NCBI GenBank assembly: GCA_941918925.1
Contig: OW799234.1
Span: 122,009,895 to 122,073,894 of the forward strand
Source: Phyto melanocephala
Lineage: Eukaryota > Arthropoda > Insecta > Diptera > Rhinophoridae
DNA length: 64,000 nucleotides
Reading direction: 5' to 3'
The notes beneath the pieces are model-generated. The model was given only the letters and a program-made list of their open reading frames with translations. It did no database searches and was not told where the DNA came from. A program made the position numbers and the translations under genes. Below are positions 23,441 through 35,629 of the stretch, piece by piece (within the stretch, counting starts at the first letter, position 1; each line of letters opens with the position of its first letter).

Positions 23441-23895
23441 GTCTCTATCTTAATCTCTCTCTTAAGCTCTCTCTTTCAATAATGGTATTAACTTAACAAC
23501 AAATCGCCAGAATTGAACCATTCGATTGGCAGTCATTTGATTTTTTTGTTTTCTGGTGTAGATCTATTTAACCGATTTTTATCAAACTTTGCTAAAAATA
23601 TAGACTTCCCATGAGAGTACAATTTAATAGATAGAAAAGTAAGGTAGATATGCTCATGAAAAAACATGTTTTAATGTTGAAAAATTGGTTGGATTTTTTT
23701 AAGTGATTTTTTTAAAATTTGTTCCAGAACAGCTCAAAGCGGTATGACAGTTATACCTGACAATTGAGAATCCCACAATGGCCAAAATTTTAGTAAGTAG
23801 TAAGTAAAATGGCTGCTAAAGATGAATGAATGCAATGAATCGCGTTTTCTTGGAGTCGCCAAACTACGGAGGTGACTACCTGCAATTCCGATACC
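23441..23895. other. Unassigned stretch
   Basis: Nothing recognised between the hAT right flank and the mariner-like fragment. Confidence 0.35.
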
Positions 23896-24350
23896 TACAA
23901 GGTGGGCCAAAAGAAGTCATCCAATGTTATTTGGCTCTAACTATTTTTAATAAAAAATTTTGATTCTGTTTTTTGATTAAGTTCATTTGGACCTTTAGAA
24001 TTTTATTCGTCAAGTCGAGAAGATGATATTGGCCAAATAGGCGCAGTCACAATTGATTACTCTACGAGCTTGTTTTTTTTTTGGCATTTTTCATCACTTC
24101 GGCGAGAACTTCTGGCGACAGATTCTCGCACTGCTGTCGAAAGTTTTCCTTGAGGCTTCTAGGGTCTCGGGCTTGTTCACGTAAAGATGGGAATTCAAAA
24201 AACCCCACAAAAAAGTCTGGAACGGTTAAGTCGTGCGGGCCAATGTAAACCTCGAAAACGAGAGAAAAGGCGACCCGGGAGCGGTGCCTTCAAAATTTCA
24301 GTTGTGGCTCGCGCAGTGTGTACCATTGCTCCGTCTTGTTATAAATAAGA
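23896..24350 (-). pseudogene. Mariner-like transposase C-terminal half with TACAAGGTGGGCC end
   Basis: The minus strand, read across frameshifts, gives QDGAMVHTARATTEILKAPL and RFRGLHWPAR. It continues with FLWGFLNSHLYVNKPETLEA, then QQCENLSPEVLAEVMKNAKK, and ends LANIIF. QDGA.aHTAR, WPARSPDLT-type and FLWG..K..VYvNKP are signatures of a widespread insect DDE_3 mariner-like family. The low-coordinate end ACAAGGTGGGCC looks like the terminal repeat and resembles the end of the element at 39331. Stops and frameshifts are numerous, and the N-terminal half is missing. Confidence 0.7.
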
Positions 24351-25030
24351 CCGCAAAAATAAAAATCAATTTTAAACAATTTAGTAGTTTGTTTTTTTTT
24401 TATTATTTTTTCTTACTAGAAAGCTTTATTATACGCAAATCTTAAGAAACCATTCAAAAATAAAAATCATATTGGGAAAAGTGATTGAAAAAATTTAGAA
24501 TTTAACACAGAATACATTATTTCAAATAAAATCACTTCCTTCCAAACTATTTGTTTGTTTTACTTGTTTATAATTCTAGAAATCATGAAGCTTTAGTTAA
24601 TATTCAAAATCGTATGCAGTATTCACTTCTATTTTTAAATTGATATTTAAGGTGCTAATTATAAAATATATTATAGACTCTGTATTATAAACAAACTATT
24701 GAAAAATATTCAGACGAGTCCCAGTATTAAGGCAAATACTTAAATTTGTTGTTAAAGAAAAATGTAAATAAAATCAAGGGGCAAGAGAGAAATGTTTGCT
24801 CAACATTTTAAAATAGATCTTTATGTTCATAAGAATTTAAAATGTGAGATATACACACATAAACGCAACAATTAAAAGTTAATTGCTACAATTAATTTTT
24901 TTTTGACGAAAACATCCAACTCTACATACAAACACCTGCAGCTATTAACTGATTGCTTTAAATATTTTTTATTTGTTCTTCAATTTTAGTAAATTCTGTT
25001 AAAGTTTTATTCTGCCTTTCACGCGTATAT
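24351..25030. other. AT-rich stretch
   Basis: No gene or repeat recognised. Confidence 0.4.
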
Positions 25031-25928
25031 GGGCATTTCCATGTCACCGTACGTGACATTTGTACTCCTATAAAGTGGAGTAATATTTGCAAAAGTAAGA
25101 GTAACTGAAACAAAATTAGATCTGAATGTTCCATTCAAAGGGTACTTTATTAAGAGAAAAAATTAATTATGTTCGAATCATTGTTGTCTTAAATATCCAG
25201 CAAAATAAGAATATATCGTACGTGACATAAAACAGACGTGATTTTAAGGTTTATATGGAAATATGAAAAAATCCGCGAATCTTGGGAAGTATTTTTTCTT
25301 TTTTTAATTTCTTAGACTAAATCAAATATTTTTCATTTAAAATCCATCATACTTAATTGAAAACAATCTCTAAATGATTTTATAATATTTAAATTCAATT
25401 TAATATCGTTCGTGACATATCGTTTGTGTCAGATTTTTCTCTACTAGTATTCTTAGTTAATAAAATTTATATTATTTTAAGAAAAAAAGTTAAATTCTAA
25501 ATTAGGTGCTCTTGCGACTGTTCAAATACGAATGACGGAGAGAAATAATGTTTTTGCACTACGTACGTGACATTAAAATAACATCCAAGGGTAATAAAAA
25601 AAAAATACCGCTAATTGGACTCTATATTTTCTTTTTTCTTATGGATCTTGTTAATTGTTGTTGTTACCTTAATTTTAGAGCATATTTACAATTACAATTT
25701 ATTTTTACAATTTAGTCGCTAAAAAAATAGTTGATTGCAATTTTTTTAAATAAGTCAAGGAGATAATCAGATTGAACTCTTATTATTGTTCTTAAAATAA
25801 CTTAATAAGCCCTTAATACCTGTGCAGAGTAAAATTTGAGTGTTTTTTTTTATCAATAAACTTATAATGAAAAGCTTTCAAGAGTTTTTATTTTTACAGT
25901 CGTGGTTGACATATTTATGGAAATGCCC
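25031..25928. mobile_element. Non-autonomous TIR element, copy 2 (GGGCATTTCC ends)
   Basis: Same orientation and order as 300-1185, starting GGGCATTTCCATGTCACCG and ending TATTTATGGAAATGCCC. It also holds the TCGTACGTGACAT-type motifs, near 25048, 25217, 25407 and 25564. One of the five has decayed to TCGTTTGTGTCAG. Differences from copy 1 are mainly point changes and small indels, so the two are of moderate age. Confidence 0.85.
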
Positions 25929-25939
25929 ATATGTATATG

Positions 25940-27486
25940 TAGGATACATGAAGCTTTCTCAATCCGTTTGCAAATTCTACAAAAGTACCTTCCAAACCCA
26001 TAAGGTATATAGTTTTTGAAAGCTTATGACTAGGGTGTCGATCGGGCAAACGTCCGTCTTTTCGCGTCTTGGTTAAAATCAACTGTCTGTCTTAAACACA
26101 ATTACCTCTAAGGGATTGTCACCTTCGTGAGCGTTCCTGCCATCCCTGTAATTGCCAGCTCGGAGCACGTAAGTATTGTAAATACTACTCGTTGCTTCAA
26201 TTCATTATTTGGTGTAGAAAAATCTCTGGCCAAAAGTACTTACTAAAGCCTGGTCAGACATTTCTAGTACCATGGGAATCTGTAAGCTCCTAGAACTTGC
26301 TTTATAGTAGTCATTTGTAGCCCTTTTCAGAGACCATGCAGTGGCTGTGGTTTATTTTTCAGCAAGAAAACAAATTCGGCAAATGTTAAATAAATAACGG
26401 TCGCTCTTCTGTCATATTTCGAGCAACCATTAATGTTTCCACGTTTTCCCATTTCCATGTTTCTTAGTCCCCACACACTGCACAGATCTGTATGTGCTTT
26501 TAAAATTTTTGGAAATATTCGGGGATAAATCGCTTTTGAAATCCAATCGGCACATAAATTTCTTAGATATGAGCGAATGAACGCAACTGCCTCTGTTTTC
26601 CCCCATATTTTTTAAACATTAAAATCCAAAAGTTATAATACTAAAATGATTTATTGACACGTTTGTTGCTATTTATTAATTCGTTATAAATTTTGGACAA
26701 ATCGTTATAGGCAAAACTTGTTTGGAAAAATATAAATTTTTTTAAACACATTAATTTTAAAGATAATGACACCAAATTACAAGTCGTAGCCTTAAAAATT
26801 TTTTCCTTGAAAAAACTGGCAAAGCAGTTTGAAACCAATTAACTGTGATGTAAAAAACAAACTACAACTACGTCCAGATTTTTCCTAAAATTTTCAAGCG
26901 AAAATCGAATTTTTTTTAGCTTCTAAATTTCTGACATTAAATCAAAGGGCTAGGCTGGCGAAATATAATGCACTATAGAAAAATTAAAAATCCATGATGG
27001 CCGCCGCTACAAATTGGCAATACAATAAATTTGAATATATGGATCAAATCTAGTATTTAAAAAATAAAATAAGTACCCTACTCAACTCCCTCAATATTGG
27101 TATCAAACGAATGGGCTTGACGTAGAGTAGAATACAGTAAACTATGAAACAGATTTAATCAACAATGGCGTCCCAAAAAATCTGGCAGATATATATGGGT
27201 GAATATAGTAATTACGGATTTGTCCCCATTAACCCCCACAATATTAGTAACAAATTTAAGGGCTTGACCAGTAGAATACTGGAACCTTTTTTCTTAACCC
27301 GAATAATATGGGTATCAAATAAAAGGTCTTTACTAAGTAATATTAACTATATTCTAATAATTAAAAATTAAATATGAAAGATGACATCAAAAATTAAAAA
27401 GCAAAATTTTTTTTTTATGTATTAATACTTTGTACTGAAGGATATTATCAGACTCGCTACGACCGAACATGGTACTCTTACTTGTT
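25940..27486 (-). mobile_element. INE-1-like element, copy d, decayed
   Basis: The left part has CCATAAGGTATATAGTTTTTGAAAGCTTATGACTAGGGTGTCGAT and CGTCCGTCTT, the inverted 3' region of the family. The right end, GACCGAACATGGTACTCTTACTTGTT, is the inverted AACAAGTAAGAG 5' end. Between 27060 and 27350 are three diverged ~110-bp units built on ATATTGGTATCAAA...GGGCTTGAC. A GC-richer block at about 26090-26480 has no counterpart in other copies and is unexplained. Confidence 0.6.
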
Positions 27487-28654
27487 TTTAACTTTTATTA
27501 TTGCACACATGGTCGTGTGGTTATTATAATTTTAATAAAATTAATAAGAAAAAAAGAGGAAAAAGCAAATAATATATTGAATATTTATAAATTAAATATA
27601 TGTTCATGCACTCATTCCATTACTGCTGCAACAATTTCTACGAATACAACATAATGTCTGCTCTGTCGCTGTTGCTGAGCATCAACAGTTAACAAGTTGA
27701 CATACAAACATAAATTTTTTTAGAATGTGAGTTATTTAATTAACATGGTGACATATTGATGCCTTTTAAATAATAAAATAATAATTTTATTTCAATTTGT
27801 CAATATGACAAACGATAGAGGAATATATTTTTGAATAAAGATAAATATTAATAAAAAATTTAACTATTAAATACTTCTATATACACGCGAGTGTATGTGT
27901 ATAGCCAACATATTATATTTTTAAAATATTCTTGAAATGATTACAATTTAATTTAATTTAGAGAATGTTTTAGGAATTTTAATGGTAGAGTGGATGGACT
28001 TGGGCCACAATAAAAAAATTACTTACAAATAGATTTGCTTTGCAGTGGTTTTAGCCAAGGGATGGATATTGAAGAAATAATGGGGATGTATTACGAATGT
28101 AAAGGAGTATGAACGTATGAAGGAATGTTACTTCATAGGAGGGGAGGGTGCAAGATTAGGGATGGATGCTATGATTCCGTAAATTTAATTTCATTGAATT
28201 GTGGTGTGAATTGTGATTTCAAATTAAATATGATGAATAATAATGATGAAAATGCATTCCACTCGGCTAACATTGGAATAATTTTTTAAATATTTTTAAA
28301 ATGATTGCAATTAAATTGAGTTACAAGGTATTTTAAGTGATTTAATATGTCAAAAGTCAAAAATATTATTACTTATACTCTAACGATCGTTTGCAAAATA
28401 AATTTTCTAATGTAGATTTGCAATAGATATTAGTTACTTAAAGTATTAAGGCTAACATTCCTTTATTAAAACAAAAATGTATCCGTAAACATTATTTAAA
28501 CAAATACATACTTTTTATACTGGCAATACAATACAAAGAACGAATGAATTTATTCGGGAAGTCGTCTTTAAACAGTATATTTTTCTTTGCACATAAATAA
28601 AATTTAGTTTAATTGTTGTTGCTTATGTATTTCCAATCGTGTATATAATATATC
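27487..28654. other. AT-rich stretch
   Basis: No gene recognised. AAATGCATTCCACTCGGCT near 28251 recurs near 63029 and marks a low-copy repeat of unknown nature. Near-duplicate blocks at 27935-27970 and 28285-28320 (AAAATGATTGCAATTAAATT) suggest a local duplication. Confidence 0.35.
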
Positions 28655-28662
28655 TTTTATAT

Positions 28663-28853
28663 CAAGGCGAATTCAATAAGGTGAACTCGTCCCTAAAACA
28701 ACTACAAAGTGAAAAAATACAAACGTGTGTTTTGTTAGTGTAAAACAAAACGATATGTCAAAAATACACAAAAATTTGACAATTGGTCCCTAGAAGTAGG
28801 CAACAGCTGATGATCAGCTGATCTAATAAGTTCACCTTATTGAATTCGCCTTG
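28663..28853. mobile_element. 191-bp MITE with 8-bp target duplication
   Basis: It has perfect terminal repeats of about 24 bp, beginning CAAGGCGAATTCAATAAGGT and followed by GAACT. TTTTATAT flanks both ends (28655-28662 and 28854-28861). An 8-bp duplication fits a hAT- or P-type mobiliser. The interior includes the palindrome CAGCTGATGATCAGCTG. Confidence 0.9.
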
Positions 28854-29086
28854 TTTTATATTTAGTAAAAAAAGAAACAAAAAAATAAATTAAATAAAAA
28901 GAAGCAACAAGACGCTATTGATTCATTCACATTTTTCATTTATTTATTAATTACTTAATATTTTACAAACTCTTCCATTTTAAATCAATTCCTACTTTAA
29001 ATTTTTTAAACATAATAACAGTACGTTGAGCTTTTTGAGTTTTTGCATTAAAACATTAAGGATTTTCGCTTAACAATGGTTTTTAA

Positions 29087-30557
29087 TCCATTGCTGCCTG
29101 ACCCCCGAATTCGTTTTCCGATTTTAATAAAATTTTACACAGACGGTATTAGGGCTATTTATATTAATATGATATTATATATTTTTTTATCTGTGTTACC
29201 GACGCCTGTGGCACCTGGGTATTTTTCTACCCACTTCGGCATAAATGAGTTTGAAATGTACTTAAATTTTTTTATTAACACAATCTGGAAAACGCATATG
29301 TATGTGAAAGAATTTTTTGTGTGCTAGTGGCGAAATTAAATATTTAATTTGACGGTTTTACTATTTTGCTACACCCTGTTTTAGCATAAACATGATCGTA
29401 GATAGCACGAATGAGTATGCTGGACAAGATAATGTGTGAAATGTGGGGAAGTAAAAAACATTTTAGGAATTCTGTATCTTACGGAATATAATACCTTGCC
29501 AACAATCAGATAATATTGGTCAAATCAATCCACTTTAGGATATCAGCTTGCAGAAAAGGCAATTAGTTGAGATAGATTTTAGAAAATAAAACAAAACTTA
29601 CACGTTTGTGATAATAGAAATCTAGTAGGGGTAGGTAGTTACTGTACTGTCAGATATTTTGGGCTAAGAGCCAATGTGCCAAACGAAGAGACTTAACCGT
29701 AAAAACGTGAAGAAAGCCAACATTGAGCGACCATATTTAGTCCACGCATACAATCAGCGAATGCCTGGAAGCTGTGTTGCATGTGTAGAAGATGTGAAGG
29801 TGCGACAATAATGACCCAATTAGACATTCGCCTGAGTATCGTTGAATCGTTAGTTACAATTTCGGAAAGCTGATGTGGTGTTTCTCGTAAATTTGTCACA
29901 AATGCACAACAAATTACAAGGCGCACAGAAAACTTTAATCACACAATGAATAATATTGGAAAACATAGCTGTTGTGGATTATGTGGAGACAAGATAGCAT
30001 TTGGATGCACACAATGCTATGAAAATTTACATTAAAAGGACTGTTTTGTACCATTTTATGATGCTGTTCCAAAAAATATTGAAAAATATAAAAAAAATCT
30101 CAATAACAAAACAATAATTTTAAACGTAGACTTACAGAAATACAAAACAAAGCAGTTTTTGATCTCTTAAAAAAAGTTTTTTGTACTTGAAACTTATTAT
30201 TAGAGAACCATTTAGTGTCGAAGAGGGTATTTAAATACCCATGCCGTTGTTTTTTACATATATTCTAAATGAGTGGAGCAACTAAAGTAAATATTTTTTT
30301 CATAATAGAGCGTATATAGATCTATACAGGCCCAAACGAATTTAAGGGATTTTCCTTTCTCCGCTTTTACAGGACGGTTTTTAAAATAATGTTGTCAATA
30401 AAATTTTTCTTACTTTTGTCTATTTTCTGTGGCTCAATTCCTTATGTATCCATGTGTTAAACCAGACTTTCAATATATATCACGTAACCTTAAATAGAAT
30501 TTTTTTTTTTAAAAGGTTCCTTTTTGGGTATTTTTCTACCTATTAGGCGTTAATGGG
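29087..30557 (+). mobile_element. piggyBac-type element B, old
   Basis: The right end GGCGTTAATGGG is followed by TTAA (30558-30561). The left end TCCATTGCTGCC is preceded by TTAA (29083-29086) and is a diverged inverse match. A GGGTATTTTTCTACC subterminal block occurs near both ends (29218 and 30526). TTAA target sites and CCC-type ends are diagnostic of piggyBac. The interior holds a decayed transposase tail. Confidence 0.65.
29680..30060 (+). pseudogene. piggyBac transposase C-terminal remnant
   Basis: Plus-strand pieces read KRLNRKNVKKANIERPYLVH and AYNQRM, which match the piggyBac block before MGGVD. Next is MTQLDIRLSIVESL, matching the LeFRR.iv..L region. After 29945 comes the Cys-rich finger HSCCGLCGDKIAFGCTQCYE, then NLH and KDCF, like the C-terminal zinc-binding domain of piggyBac transposases. 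There are stops in every frame, the DDE core is gone, and the DNA between the blocks is deleted. Confidence 0.65.
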
Positions 30558-30561
30558 TTAA

Positions 30562-31247
30562 AGCCGCACTAAGTTTCTTTGCATACGGCCGTAGGTGTGC
30601 GTTAAATAAAAGGTTATCTGTTTAAATGGCTTCTACCAAATTTCGTATACGAAATTGTATTGTGTGTGTCTGCAAATAAATACTAAAATAATAAATACTC
30701 AGCTTGTGAGTAAATTCAATAAAGTGTGAATATTAAACCTATAACAGTGAAAAATAAAACAAAAGATGGACTTACTTTCATAAAATTTCCCTGCGAGAAA
30801 AGGCTTAAAAGCAACGACGTAAAGTGCAACTCATCGAATATATCTTGTTCTTATCCAAATAGTCAGCATTTGGAACAAAGGTTCCACCTTTGAAATACTA
30901 ACCATATCAGACACTATTTAGTGACTTATATGTCAGAAAAAAGAAAAAAGGCAACCTTGTACGCTTTTATGTTTATGTTTGGCAAGATATTACATCCACA
31001 AGCGACAGCGACCTTACGCTTTAAAATTTTCTTAGTTACGTGTTACACTTTAAAGCTACAAAAACTTTACAAATTTCGTAACAGTGATGCAAAAACAGCA
31101 AATTTTTAAGTTGATTTAAGATGGTTTAACCCATATGCATATTGAAATGTTATACGTTTTGTTATCGAGTCACACTAGTTTTTTCTTGAATTTGTATTTA
31201 CATGTAACAACTTTGTATTTATGTAATTTCTCTTTATCTCTTTACAG
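30562..31247. other. Unassigned stretch before the candidate exon
   Basis: A reading KNKTKDGLTFIKFPCEKRLK near 30750-30810 faintly resembles the start of a THAP zinc finger (C..KN...gl.FhkFP) but stops follow. The final 20 bases, TTTCTCTTTATCTCTTTACAG, are a strong pyrimidine tract and acceptor. Confidence 0.3.
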
Positions 31248-31763
31248 TTGACAACACTAAAGTAAACTACAAAAGCAGAGACAGTCATCATGCATTTTCC
31301 TTTAAATGTTATTAAATCTAAACGCAAGCCGCAATACCGAAAACGAACTATAATTGTGAATTTAACAACCGCAACAACAATTTAGTTTACAAAAAAATAT
31401 TTAAAAAAAAAATAAACTCAAACTATGCTTTAATGAAAATACTTTAATTATTTTTAAAAATATATTTTTGATACGCATAGTTACGAACTCCTTGTGAAAA
31501 TTCTAAAAAAACAATAAATAAAACATAATTTGTGTGTTTCTGGAATTTATGTTCCTGTTAAAGTAGCTGAATTTTAACATTTTTTTCTTATTTTTGGAAA
31601 ATTTACACCAAAAAATAATACAAAAAAATAAATCAAATAAATTAAAACAAATAAAAGATTTAAAAAAAACCTTGGCATTAAATTGTAGGGTTTTTTTCAG
31701 TTTTCCCTTTTCGCTATAAATAAACTTAAGCAGAATATGAAAGAAAATTGCAAAATGTCAGAG
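31248..31763 (+). other. Candidate host-gene 5' exon with start codon and splice donor
   Basis: An excellent acceptor (pyrimidine run plus TTTACAG) ends at 31247. Downstream the sequence looks like a fly 5' untranslated region, with CAA-rich tracts such as CAACCGCAACAACAA. A second acceptor-like TTTTTTTCAG ends at 31700. ATG at 31737 (MKENCKMSE) or, in better context (CAAAATG), at 31755 (MSE) leads to GAG|GTATGT at 31763/31764, a near-consensus donor. An upstream 31-codon frame opens at the ATG near 31291. Nothing else here encodes the rest of the protein, so the next exon would lie beyond the window or is unrecognised. This is inferred from splice signals only. Confidence 0.3.
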
Positions 31764-32481
31764 GTATGTAAACAAAATACAAATTTCATATAATTTCATA
31801 CATTTGGATGCAAGTGTGGTGTGTGTGTGTGTGTGTATATGATAATGTACTCTTTTATATTCTTTATATGTATTTGTTTGTATAACATTTACATTTATTA
31901 TTTATGTCTCTTTGTATGTATTTATTTATGTCTATTGTATTGAACATGTCTGAAAGTTTGTTATAATATTTAATGGCGAATGTTTATTGAATCATTTCAA
32001 GGACATGTCTCATTATCATTTTCTCTAACTGTCTTTTTTTCTTATAAAACTGTCTCCAAGGATTTAAGCTTTCAAAAACATTTGAAAGTCAGTAAAAATA
32101 TGTGCTTAGTTCTTTAAATAGGGGACAGAAGCAGATGTCCAATATCAATCAAAAATGGATCATTTATTTTAATGCTTCGCAACCATTCTAATACCTTGAC
32201 CGAATTTTGCACTTGGCTAAAAAAAAACAATGCGAAAGTTATTCATAAATAAAAAAGAAAGTCGTAAAAAGCTTGAAACATAACTTATTTATTTGTGTAT
32301 GTTAGAGTAGTTATTATACGAATATTAGCTGCTAATTTTTTTTTATTTCGTAACAAGGCATAATCGTCAGCTGATTATTTTTTTCATCACTTTATTTAAA
32401 TTTCATCTGTCAAAATGCATAAATAAAAAACAATTTTCTCTCTTGTCTAATTTATTTCAAATGTCAACAAACTTCATATAT
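31764..32481. other. AT-rich stretch with (GT)n
   Basis: Contains a GTGTGGTGTGTGTGTGTGTG run near 31817-31838. Otherwise nothing recognised. If the preceding exon is real this is intron. Confidence 0.4.
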
Positions 32482-34206
32482 AACAAGTAAGAACACTATA
32501 TTCGGCTATGCCGAATCTTTTATACCCACCAACAAATTTTGTGTTCATTTAAAGCACAATATTTATTATTTTGTTAATCATTATGAAATAATCTGTTTAT
32601 AATAAAATATGTCCATGTTGAGGGTGAACTACACCTAGTCTTTAAATTTATTTTCTGCATTTCACTTGACATTTCTCAATCTCAAACTTACTCAATTTGA
32701 TCCGTGGAAAGATACGCAAATGAGCAACGCTTTAAAGTTGTTCAGGTTTTTTTATAAAGATGGGCGTTCAAATCAAAATGCATTTTGTGCACTTCGTAAT
32801 TCTTTTGATCAACATAATCGGTTAAATTCGTCCACAATCGGGAGAATTGTAAAAAATATTTAAATTTCTGCAAAACAGGTCTGTATAAAATGTTAGAAAA
32901 TCTGTGAATGCCTTCTTAGTTCGTTGAATGGGAACCACTGCTGGTTTTTGCGATAGTGTGGCAAAAGAGCAGTCAACCTCGCCTCATCATCATGCCCAAC
33001 AATTGAGCATCAACATTGTCATTGAAAATTTGGACCATCAGATAGAGGAGTGGCGCCAAGGATGGGGGGGCCATTTGGCCGATATTTTGTTATATACATA
33101 ATCGAACCATATAAATATTATAATTACAAAAAGAAATGATAATAATTTCTTAAATAATTTGTGTTTTATTTAAAATCAACATCGGCCCTTAAAATTTAAC
33201 CACCCTTAATAACTTCGATATGATAGTAAAATGTTTTCGTAAATTTAGTCTTTTAGCGAAAGTGGGCGTTAAAGTAGGCGTGTCAATAAAGTTTCTGCTA
33301 ATAAACATAACTTAGATATTTCAATATAGTCCTTTCTTTTCCCAAAAACTATGTCAGTAGAGAAATTACATGAATTTAAGATAAACCGTTATATGGAAGG
33401 TAGGCGTTAAAGTGGGCGTGTCACAACAATTAGATTGATTAGAAGGATATATGAAGCAAATTTGATCATCATACCTCTAATTTTGGCGGTTTTATGAGCT
33501 TTTAAATTTAAATTAAAATTAACGGTAGATAACGTGAAAAGTGTTATAGTGTTATAGTAGGCGTGTCAAAGTTGTTTTTTCTAATGAGTACAACTTTGAT
33601 GTTTCAATATAGTCCTTTATTATTCGAAAATCTTTATTAGTAGAGAAATTATATGAATTTTAGGTAAAACGTTATATGAGAGGTGGGCGGAGAAGTGGGC
33701 GTGGCACGTTTTTGTTTTTAAATATACCGAAAACTACACTGCGGTATACATTTTCGTACATTTTGATCGATAACTCCTCTCCTAATGCATAGATTAGCTA
33801 ATTTTCGGGGAATAATATTGTTTTTACTCAGGAAATATATATTCGAAGTTTCATGAGTCTACGTAAATGCGTTTGGACACAATTCCATTTTATTCGATGT
33901 TCGAAGGACACGGTTTTTTCGACCTAATCTTGCTTTTCGAGCTATAACTCTCTTCGTAATATTCCGATTTAGCCCATTTTCAATACCAAAATTTGAGCAA
34001 AATTTGAGCCCCCTAGCTTTTTCGGTGCGACCTCTATCGTGCTTTCAACAGACGGACAGACGGACGGACATAGCTAGATTGTCATCAAATCGAACCCTGA
34101 TTCAGAATATGTATACTTTATGGGGTCTAAAATGGATATTTCGATGTGTTACAAACGGAACGACAAAATAAATATACCCCCACCATTTTTTTGGTGGCGG
34201 GTATAA
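32482..34206 (+). mobile_element. INE-1-like element, copy e, hosting a mariner
   Basis: The 5' end AACAAGTAAGAACACTATAT carries the hairpin TTCGGCTATGCCGAA and then TATACCCACC. The interior has four GTGGGCG or GTAGGCGTG(T/G)C blocks (33245-33705) spaced about 150 bp apart. The 3' region has CAGACGGACAGACGGACGGA, TATACTTTATGGGGTCTAAAATGG, GTTACAAACGGAACGACAAA and a terminal CCCCCACCATTTTTTTGGTGGCGGG hairpin. This second subfamily (ending CCACC/GGTGG) is distinct from copies a-c (ending CCCTTCAC) but shares the same architecture. Confidence 0.75.
32605..33205 (+). mobile_element. Internally deleted mariner-like element inside copy e
   Basis: ATTTTCTGCATTTCACTTGAC and an N-terminus reading FYKDGRSNQNAFCALRNSF, then STIGRIVKNI, align with the element at 8935-9358. 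After the HTH region the sequence jumps to EEWRQGWGGHLADILLYT and a stop, which is the normal transposase C-terminus. It then ends in CGGCCCTTAAAATTTAACCACCC, the family TIR. The catalytic domain has been deleted. The left TIR is decayed. Confidence 0.7.
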
Positions 34207-34300
34207 AAAATATAAAAATAAAAATTCTCTCCGAACTGCAATTACCTGATGAATAAATATGCTTTGATTTCTTAAGTGAAAATTATAGGCTTTTAACTTA

Positions 34301-35585
34301 AACAAGTAAGAGCACTACCAAATTTTTGATACCCACGACCAATTAGATGTACTTTTATAGCACAAAATTTATTATTTTGTTATTAACAGTAATCGCTATG
34401 GAATAATCACTTTATACTAAAATAATATTAGTTTCATCATGTTACTTCGATTTGCTATTTTGCTATTTATTTTCTTAAATTCATTCGTTTTTCTACAATG
34501 TTGTTTTTTTGCGGAAACTGAAGAGCATAATTTGGTAGCTACTTAAAGGAATTTTGAAAAAACAATATTAACATTGTGTCGGCATGGTACTTCCTACTTT
34601 TGAAATAATATAATTAATGTTAAAATTCAACCTACACAATCTATTATGATATTCGTTTTGTCCATTTAGAGATGCGAAATTTCATTATCATACCTCTAAT
34701 TCTGTAAGATTCTGTTATAATGTTCTTTTTGTCCATTTAGAGATGCGAGGTTTCATCGTCATACCTCTAATTCTGTCAGATTTATGAGCCTTTAAATTTT
34801 ATTGATTGTATTATATGTGAGGAGTGGGCGTTAAATAAGGCGTAACGAAGTAGTTTCTGCTAATGAATTCAACTAAGATGTTTAAATGTAGACTTCATTA
34901 TTCTTCCAAAGTCCATGTCCATGAAGTAATTATATGAATTTAAAATATAGTGTAATATGAAAAGTAGGCGTAAAAGTGGGCGTGCGATTTTAATTTTCCG
35001 TTCTTACAAATCCATTAATCAAAAAACAAAGTGTTAAAAATTTCAGAAATTAAAATTGAATTTTGTCAGTTTTATTACGTTTTGAATTTTTGATAGACCC
35101 AAAAAAACGTTATAAAATTAAGTACATTTTAACATATAACACCCATCATTATGTACAGCTTTGAGCAGTTTTCAAAGAAACATATTTTTTTACTTAGGAA
35201 ATAGGCTTATGAAATATAATCGGTCTAAGCCAATGCGTCTGGATACAATTGCATTTTATAAGATGTTGGAAAGATAATGTTTTTTGACCTACTTTTGCAT
35301 TACGACCTATAAATCTCTTTCTAATGTACCGCCTTGACCCATTTTCAATACCAAACAAACATTGTTTGCAAGAAATATTCTGAAAAAATTTGATCATCCC
35401 AACTTTTTCGCTTCAAGCTGTATCGAGCTTTCAACAGACGGACGGATATAGCTAGATCGTCCTCAAATTAAACCAGGACTCCAAAAATATATACTTTATG
35501 GGGTCTAAAATGGATATTTCGATGTGTTGCAAACGGAATGACAAACAAAATTAACCCCCCTTTCATTTTTTGGCGGTGCGTAAGT
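34301..35585 (+). mobile_element. INE-1-like element, copy f
   Basis: Starts AACAAGTAAGAGCACTACCA and carries GTGGGCG blocks near 34823 and 34975. The tail has ACAGACGGACGGATATAGCTAG, TATACTTTATGGGGTCTAAAATGG and CGATGTGTTGCAAACGGAATGAC. It ends near a decayed CCCCCTTTCATTTTTTGGCGG hairpin. Same subfamily as copy e, lying 95 bp from it in the same orientation. Confidence 0.7.
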
Positions 35586-35629
35586 TTTAACAAAAACTTC
35601 TAGTTTTCAAACATTTCTTAGGCTCTGTA

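Noticed and set aside
30750..30820. Possible THAP zinc-finger start (KDGLTFIKFP)
   Set aside because: Only about ten residues resemble the domain; the required Cys/His spacing is not found and stops follow.
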